Shown: positions 35,514 through 39,683 of the stretch, piece by piece
Numbering within the stretch: the first letter of the stretch is position 1
Layout of the letters: every line of letters starts with the position of its first letter
NCBI GenBank assembly: GCA_030262725.1
Contig: JAJSZS010000017.1
Coordinates: 1 to 39,683 of the forward strand
From: Candidatus Desulfofervidus auxilii
Lineage (GTDB): Bacteria > Desulfobacterota > Desulfofervidia > Desulfofervidales > Desulfofervidaceae
Reading direction: 5' to 3'
Length of the DNA: 39,683 bases
Program-made: the position numbers and the translations under genes
The notes under the pieces: model-generated
What the model was told of the DNA's origin: nothing
The model's database searches: none
The model's input: the letters and a program-made list of their open reading frames with translations, nothing else

Positions 35514-37931
35514 ATGAATAAAGAAAAACTTCAACTTTATTATCAAATTAATCGAGATGCTGCTATTGAAATGAGTTATAAACCAAGGCAATCTTATATT
35601 GCCAGATGTAAAGAATTGAATTTAGATTCACCCAAAATTTTCTATGATCCAAAAATAAGAAGTTTGCATCCTTGGCTTGCTAGAAGACCTAGGAGCATTG
35701 CAAGATTTTCAATAATTTTAGCTTCAAATTCTCACGTTTCAATATTTAATCTCGATGAAATATACAAAAAAGTTAAAAATGGTTACCCTCCCTTAATATC
35801 CTATACAAAATCTAACCAAATAATAAATAAGAAATTAATATTATGCGACCCAATGGCTGGAGGAGGTACAATACCTTTGGAAAGTATAATATCAGGGTTA
35901 GAAACAATAGCTTTTGATTATAATCCAATAGCTTACTTAATCTTAAAGGCAACTATAGAATATCCATTAAAGTTCAAAGAAATGTTAAGTGATGCTGTGA
36001 GAGAGGAGGCAAGAAAGCTTATAGAATTTGCACATATTAATTTAGGAGATTTCTATAATAAAAAAGATGATGCTTATATTTATACTAAGAGCATTGATTG
36101 TCCATCTTGTAGAAAAAGCTTGTTAATAGCAACAGAGGCGGGAATAAAAGATTTTCTAGATTTGCATCTATCTCAACAGTATTTACCGATAATAAATTCT
36201 AAAAGAAAAGAAGGTATAATTTTAAAAAGAACCGCAAAAACTTTAAAAATTAAATGCACCTTCTGTGGAAATCAATTTGAAATAAGAAAGGAAGAGTTTT
36301 TTAAGGAATGGATAAGTAAACAGAAAAGACTTATGGATTCGATTTTTTCTGGTAAGCTTGATTATGAATTGTTATTAAGTGTACATTCTATTTTTATTAA
36401 AAAGGACACAGATAGAAATTATATAAAAGCTAGCGAAAGTGATAACAAACTACTAATAAATGCTTACGAGTTCCTTGTTAAGAACATAGATGAGCTAAAA
36501 GAATATATACCAATAGATAGAATTCCAAAACAAAATAAAGTTTTTGCTCCATTACTTAATATGGGATTAGAGTATTGGTATGAAATTTTTAATCCAAGAC
36601 AATTGTTAGCTTTAGCAGTCTTAACAAGATACATTAGGAAGAGAGCTCAAGAGCTTACTTTAAAAGATAAAGAATTTGGGGCTGCTATTTCTTTGTATTT
36701 ATGCTTTGGATTAAGTAAAATGATAGATTTTAATACCATACTAACTACTTGGAATGCTACAAATAAAAGTATAAGAGATACTGTAGGACAATACGCAAGA
36801 TCTAGAAAAGTTGAATTAAATATAGAATATTGCGAAGCAGTAGTTCCTTACAAAAATCTGCCATGGGTTTTTGAACCATACTCAACAAATAGAACTGGAG
36901 GGGGTATATGTCCAGTTGTTGATGAGCTTTGTAGGCAAATGGAGGGTATTAATACTAACATAAAGGTATTCCAATTCGATGCTAAAAAAATTCATCTATT
37001 AAACAAAAAAATAGATTTAATTAATGTTGATCCTCCATATTTTGATCAACATATATACAGTGATTTAAGTGAATTCTTTTGGATGCTTGCAAGAATTTCT
37101 TTAAAAGATTTAATCGGAAGTTATTTCTTCAATGAAGAAATAAATGGAAAGAAAAGTTACGAGTATATTAACTGGAATCCCAGTTCTTCTTTTGTACCAA
37201 GAAAAGATGAGTTAATAGTAAGAAAAGATAATTATGTAGAAGAAGTTAAGAAATATAAGAAGAATATGACAGAATTTTTTAAAAGTGCGTATAAGATTTT
37301 AAATGATGATGGGAAACTTGTTCTTTGGTTTACTCATAAATCATGGGAAGCTTGGGAAAGTATCCTTTATTCTCTTTACATTTCTGGTTTTAAAGTCGAA
37401 AGTTTTTATCCTTTTGTATCAGAACATCCAACAAGAAGTGTCAGTATGCAAGGGGAACCTAAACTTAACCGAACTATTATAATAATAGCTTCTAAGCAGA
37501 CAAAGCAGATAAAAAATATTGAAAATGATGTTTTTCATTTTTGTTTAAGAGTTTATGAGTATTTGAGGTATGCAAAAATTATGTCAACAGAGGAAATTGA
37601 GCTATGGGAAAAAGCTATAACCTTAATGGCTGCAGCTACAGCTAGATTAACAGTGCAAGATTTTAAAGATAAGGAATCTGCTTTTAAGAATGAAATACTT
37701 CCTAAAGGCATAATATTTGGATTAATGTGTTTATTAAAAATATTAGGGAAGGAGAAAGAGATAGAAAATTTAGACGCTCAAGAGAAGGTAAATTTGTTTT
37801 TACATATGCTAGAAAAGTTATTTGGAAGAGTTAGAATGGACTTAGCAAAATATATATGTAAATTTTACAATACGTCTTTTAATTTCATCAAAAATGGGCA
37901 AGTAAAGTTAAAAAGTTGGACAGAAATTTAA
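35514..37931 (+). CDS. DUF1156-type zinc-ribbon DNA methyltransferase
   Basis: 805 residues. N-terminal DUF1156-like block (LHPWLARRPRSIARFSIILA, 51-70), SAM-binding motif I CDPMAGGGTIPLES (111-124), a zinc ribbon C196-x2-C199 and C248-x2-C251, and catalytic motif IV VDPPYF (505-510). A further motif (LVLWFTHKSWEAWE) lies near 607-620. Motif I precedes DPPY by about 390 residues, so a large insertion, possibly the target-recognition part, separates them. DPPY indicates exocyclic amino methylation (N6-adenine or N4-cytosine); the base is not decided. It starts without a clear ribosome binding site. With the endonuclease behind it, it most likely protects host DNA in a type II R-M system. Confidence 0.85.
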   Translation: MNKEKLQLYYQINRDAAIEMSYKPRQSYIARCKELNLDSPKIFYDPKIRSLHPWLARRPRSIARFSIILASNSHVSIFNLDEIYKKVKNGYPPLISYTKSNQIINKKLILCDPMAGGGTIPLESIISGLETIAFDYNPIAYLILKATIEYPLKFKEMLSDAVREEARKLIEFAHINLGDFYNKKDDAYIYTKSIDCPSCRKSLLIATEAGIKDFLDLHLSQQYLPIINSKRKEGIILKRTAKTLKIKCTFCGNQFEIRKEEFFKEWISKQKRLMDSIFSGKLDYELLLSVHSIFIKKDTDRNYIKASESDNKLLINAYEFLVKNIDELKEYIPIDRIPKQNKVFAPLLNMGLEYWYEIFNPRQLLALAVLTRYIRKRAQELTLKDKEFGAAISLYLCFGLSKMIDFNTILTTWNATNKSIRDTVGQYARSRKVELNIEYCEAVVPYKNLPWVFEPYSTNRTGGGICPVVDELCRQMEGINTNIKVFQFDAKKIHLLNKKIDLINVDPPYFDQHIYSDLSEFFWMLARISLKDLIGSYFFNEEINGKKSYEYINWNPSSSFVPRKDELIVRKDNYVEEVKKYKKNMTEFFKSAYKILNDDGKLVLWFTHKSWEAWESILYSLYISGFKVESFYPFVSEHPTRSVSMQGEPKLNRTIIIIASKQTKQIKNIENDVFHFCLRVYEYLRYAKIMSTEEIELWEKAITLMAAATARLTVQDFKDKESAFKNEILPKGIIFGLMCLLKILGKEKEIENLDAQEKVNLFLHMLEKLFGRVRMDLAKYICKFYNTSFNFIKNGQVKLKSWTEI

Positions 37932-37962
37932 CAAACCATTTTAGAAATCCCAAAGGTAAAAA

Positions 37963-38712
37963 ATGAAAAAAGAAACAAAAGAAAAAATTAAAAAATTGGT
38001 GCTAGATTTTGCAAATAAATTAAGTGTTAAAAAGAGAGATTTTACAATTGAAGAGTTGAAGAAAGCATTTCCATTTCATGCTCTTTTCTTTGCTGATGAT
38101 GCTATAATAGCGTTCAAATTGCAAAGGTCAATTGTGACAACATTAGGAATGAAAATATATCCAGAAATAGCAAGAATTATAGCTAAGGATAACTATGAGA
38201 AAGTCTATATTGACCATCCAATAGAAGGAAAAATTTCAGAAGAAAAAGCAAATGTAATAGAAAGAATAATAACAAATCTAAGACAAGGTAGAATCAAGCC
38301 AGATTTTGAAAAAGAAAAGGCCAAAATAAAAAATGCTACAGGAGGTAATTTAGTTAAAAGGAAGATAATAGCGGACATATTCATACAAGACCATGAAGAT
38401 GGCCCATTATTTATGGAAATAAAGTCACCAAGGCCAAATTTAGATGTTTGTGCTGAAAGCAAGAAGAAAATGCTTTATTTTAGAGCCTTTTTTGAAAATA
38501 AAAATCCTCAAGCTTTCATAGGTTTCCCTTATAATCCATTTGTACATAAAAATAAATATGCTCATAATTTTGTTTTCCAAATATTTGATTTTGATAAAGA
38601 AGTACTATTAGGAGAAGAGATGTGGGATAAATTAGGAGGAAACGGCACATTTGCCGAACTTCTTAATTTGTTGGAAGAGTTAAAGGAAGAAATAAAAAGA
38701 ATACTTCGATAA
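37963..38712 (+). CDS. TdeIII-like type II restriction endonuclease
   Basis: 249 residues, 31 nt after the methyltransferase. The catalytic PD-(D/E)xK pattern is D138 (IIADIFIQD) followed 14 residues on by E152-x-K154 (LFMEIKSPRPNLD). Overall layout, length and the SPRPNLD and ENKNPQAFIGFPYNPF phrases fit my memory of the TdeIII endonuclease family, whose founding member cuts GGNCC; the site here cannot be inferred. The stop lies only 6 nt before the right inverted repeat. The gene order M then R and tight spacing let methylation be made first. Confidence 0.78.
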   Translation: MKKETKEKIKKLVLDFANKLSVKKRDFTIEELKKAFPFHALFFADDAIIAFKLQRSIVTTLGMKIYPEIARIIAKDNYEKVYIDHPIEGKISEEKANVIERIITNLRQGRIKPDFEKEKAKIKNATGGNLVKRKIIADIFIQDHEDGPLFMEIKSPRPNLDVCAESKKKMLYFRAFFENKNPQAFIGFPYNPFVHKNKYAHNFVFQIFDFDKEVLLGEEMWDKLGGNGTFAELLNLLEELKEEIKRILR

Positions 38713-38718
38713 AAATTT

Positions 38719-38898
38719 TTATAAATACCTAAACTTACTCTTTGTATATTATACACCACCCTTTACAAAGTCAAACAAAAAGAGAATTCTCCTTAAAATC
38801 TTTTTAAAAGACTTGGCAAATTTAAATCTCCAATATTTTCTTTCTTAAAAACTGTCTGCAAAAACAGGATAAGCTCAAGTAAAAATAAGTAGTTGAGG
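38719..38898 (-). repeat. Right ~180-bp inverted repeat flanking the R-M cassette
   Basis: Reverse-complement partner of 35198-35380. It starts 6 nt after the endonuclease stop and ends at GTTGAGG (38892-38898). Together the two repeats enclose 3,338 bp containing only the two R-M genes. Sequence right of it is visibly richer in G+C and holds a recombinase remnant. Confidence 0.9.
38748..38774 (-). promoter_or_regulatory. Inward promoter in right repeat, antisense to the endonuclease
   Basis: The same TTGACT (38774-38769), 15-nt spacer and TATAAT (38753-38748) as in the left repeat, facing left. Transcription from here would begin about 30 nt beyond the endonuclease stop and run antisense through that gene. 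Confidence 0.45.
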
Positions 38899-38988
38899 CC
38901 TATCAAGAAAGGCAAGCTTGAAGCACAGGCAACGGAAGACAGCCGAAAATGGCTTGTGTCCGAGCACTGGGGGTGGGCTTCATTATCA

Positions 38989-39447
38989 TCAATCCAGAAT
39001 AGGAGAAAGAGATAGTTTTATTTTTCCTGCTTTCTCCCTTGTGCGGGTAAGTCGGAAAAATACTTTGAATGAGTTTGAAACAGCCATTAAAATGGCTTCC
39101 TGATTGACGACTCTTTCAAAATCCGGACAGGCTCTTGATGGGCAAGTTTCTGGAAACTCAAGCAGTTCAACATCTACCTTATCATTGAAGATTTTTGCTT
39201 CTTTTATAAACAGCCTTGCCAGTGCCTGCCTCTCTTTTAGTTCAAGAGAGGGATAAACCTTATAAAATCCTTCAAATCCTTTCTTTATTATCTCAAAATC
39301 AATGACCGTGCTTTCCTTTCTCCTTATTTTAAGCTTATTTCTTCAAGTTTTTTTCTCCAATTCTTCCTTTTCCTTTGACCGCTTATTGACTTCTTCCCTC
39401 ACCTCTATCGGTGGGTTTGTAATTACAGTATAGGATCTTTTTGTAAA
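38989..39447 (-). pseudogene. Serine (large) recombinase C-terminal remnant
   Basis: On the minus strand a frame reads NPPIEVREEVNKRSKEKEEL, meets a TGA, and continues in the same frame as ESTVIDFEIIKKGFEGFYKV (39320 downward), then PSLELKERQALARLFIKEAK and IFNDKVDVELLEF, ending at 38989. The coiled-coil (REE-NKRSKEKEELEKK) followed by 'ERQAL-LFIKE---F-DKV-VEL' is the usual C-terminal layout of large serine recombinases. Dropping one A in the run of seven near 39350 restores KKLEEISLK, so at least one and probably two frameshifts broke it. The catalytic serine domain is absent from the window. G+C is higher than in the neighbouring genes, in line with transfer. Confidence 0.5.
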
Positions 39448-39483
39448 TCATAAAACTAAGCCTAAATTTGGTGAAAATATTAT

Positions 39484-39512
39484 TTGATAAATGCATCTTT
39501 TTAGAGTATATT
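39484..39512 (+). promoter_or_regulatory. Promoter of the antitoxin-like gene
   Basis: TTGATA (39484-39489), 17-nt spacer, TATATT (39507-39512), about 40 nt upstream of the ATG at 39554. AGGACAG (39543-39549) is the likely ribosome binding site. Confidence 0.5.
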
Positions 39513-39553
39513 TATAATGTTATGAAAGGAGAAAATTCTAAAAGGACAGAAAC

Positions 39554-39683
39554 ATGAACACTAAAAAGAACATTTTGAGATTCACGGTTTCAATGGATAA
39601 AGACCTGCTTGATGAGTTATTGAGAATTACAGGACAGAAAAAGAAAAGTAGAGCTGTTAATATTGCTTGTAAAGAATTTGTGA
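39554..39683 (+). CDS. VapB-like ribbon-helix-helix antitoxin, partial (runs off window)
   Basis: 43 codons are visible before the window ends. The sequence RFTVSMDKDLLDELLRITG followed by KKKSRAVNIACKEFV has the VapB/DUF2191 antitoxin pattern: a short beta strand, a DEL-type helix, then 'K(S/T)-AVN-A---F'. Such proteins bind their own promoter and neutralise a PIN-domain RNase (VapC) normally encoded just downstream, which would lie beyond the end of the window. Identification is from the N-terminal half only. Confidence 0.65.
   Translation, partial: MNTKKNILRFTVSMDKDLLDELLRITGQKKKSRAVNIACKEFV

Larger units (their letters stand above)
38713..39553. other. Gene-free stretch right of the R-M cassette
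   Basis: 840 nt without an intact gene: the right inverted repeat, about 90 nt of G+C-richer unassigned DNA (38899-38988), a broken serine-recombinase C-terminus (38989-39447) and the promoter region of a VapB-like gene. The composition change at about 38900 marks a boundary between DNA of different origin. Confidence 0.7.

Noticed and set aside
35514-38712. Assignment of the DUF1156 gene to a larger defence system such as DISARM or a DUF499-type cluster
   Set aside because: No helicase, phospholipase-D-like, DUF499 or DUF3780 gene is adjacent; only the nuclease accompanies it.
39082-39097. AGCCAT-taaa-ATGGCT inverted repeat
   Set aside because: It falls within the recombinase-derived coding stretch, is short, and has no T-run, so a terminator or operator role is unsupported.
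38918-39103. 61-codon plus-strand frame over the recombinase remnant
   Set aside because: It runs opposite to the stretch with recombinase-like residues, has no ribosome binding site and no recognisable composition of a protein.
1-39683. CRISPR array or replication origin
   Set aside because: I saw no regularly spaced direct repeats and no cluster of DnaA-box-like sites or origin genes.

Overview
The window is a strongly AT-rich bacterial chromosome segment (about one third G+C by eye). A multihaem c-type cytochrome, a haem-linked sensor kinase, an ispE-tRNA-prs-rplY-pth cluster, TolC-type export and an HtrA protease point to a Gram-negative, probably anaerobic and possibly thermophilic Desulfobacterota-type organism. 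That lineage is an inference from gene content and composition. No marker here proves it.

The left 34 kb is ordinary, tightly packed housekeeping DNA. Positions 110-9894 form one long minus-strand run: class V aminotransferase - serA - DUF1844 - htrA - ispE - tRNA-Gln - prs - rplY - pth - hybrid histidine kinase - YkgJ-like protein. It starts at a recognisable promoter (9924-9951). Positions 9996-13785 run the other way: tetrahaem cytochrome - CxxCH-bearing sensor kinase - leuA. Positions 13776-30942 are a second minus-strand run with 1-20 nt overlaps: lon - two CNNM/CorC-type proteins - TolC - membrane fusion protein - ABC ATPase - two permeases - nadK - rarA - small membrane protein - hisH - hisF - nadE - two unknown proteins. 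Several starts are GTG or were moved inward to fit one-base stop/start overlaps.

From 31000 the layout becomes single genes or pairs: 5-formyl-THF cyclo-ligase, tRNA-Gly and tRNA-Cys, an unknown protein, a RimK-like ATP-grasp enzyme meeting a radical SAM enzyme head-on at their 3' ends, and a small lipoprotein. Promoters here often end only 6 bases before the start codon, which suggests leaderless mRNAs.

The right end (about 34.9-39.7 kb) is accessory DNA. It holds an excisionase-like HTH protein and a two-gene restriction-modification cassette: a DUF1156-type zinc-ribbon DNA methyltransferase and a TdeIII-like PD-(D/E)xK endonuclease. It also holds a frameshifted serine-recombinase remnant and the start of a VapB-like antitoxin. 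The R-M cassette lies exactly between two ~180-bp inverted repeats (35198-35380 and 38719-38898), about 90% identical by eye. Each repeat carries the same inward-facing promoter-like sequence. One copy would drive the methyltransferase and the other would transcribe antisense through the endonuclease gene. This arrangement is the most unusual thing in the window.
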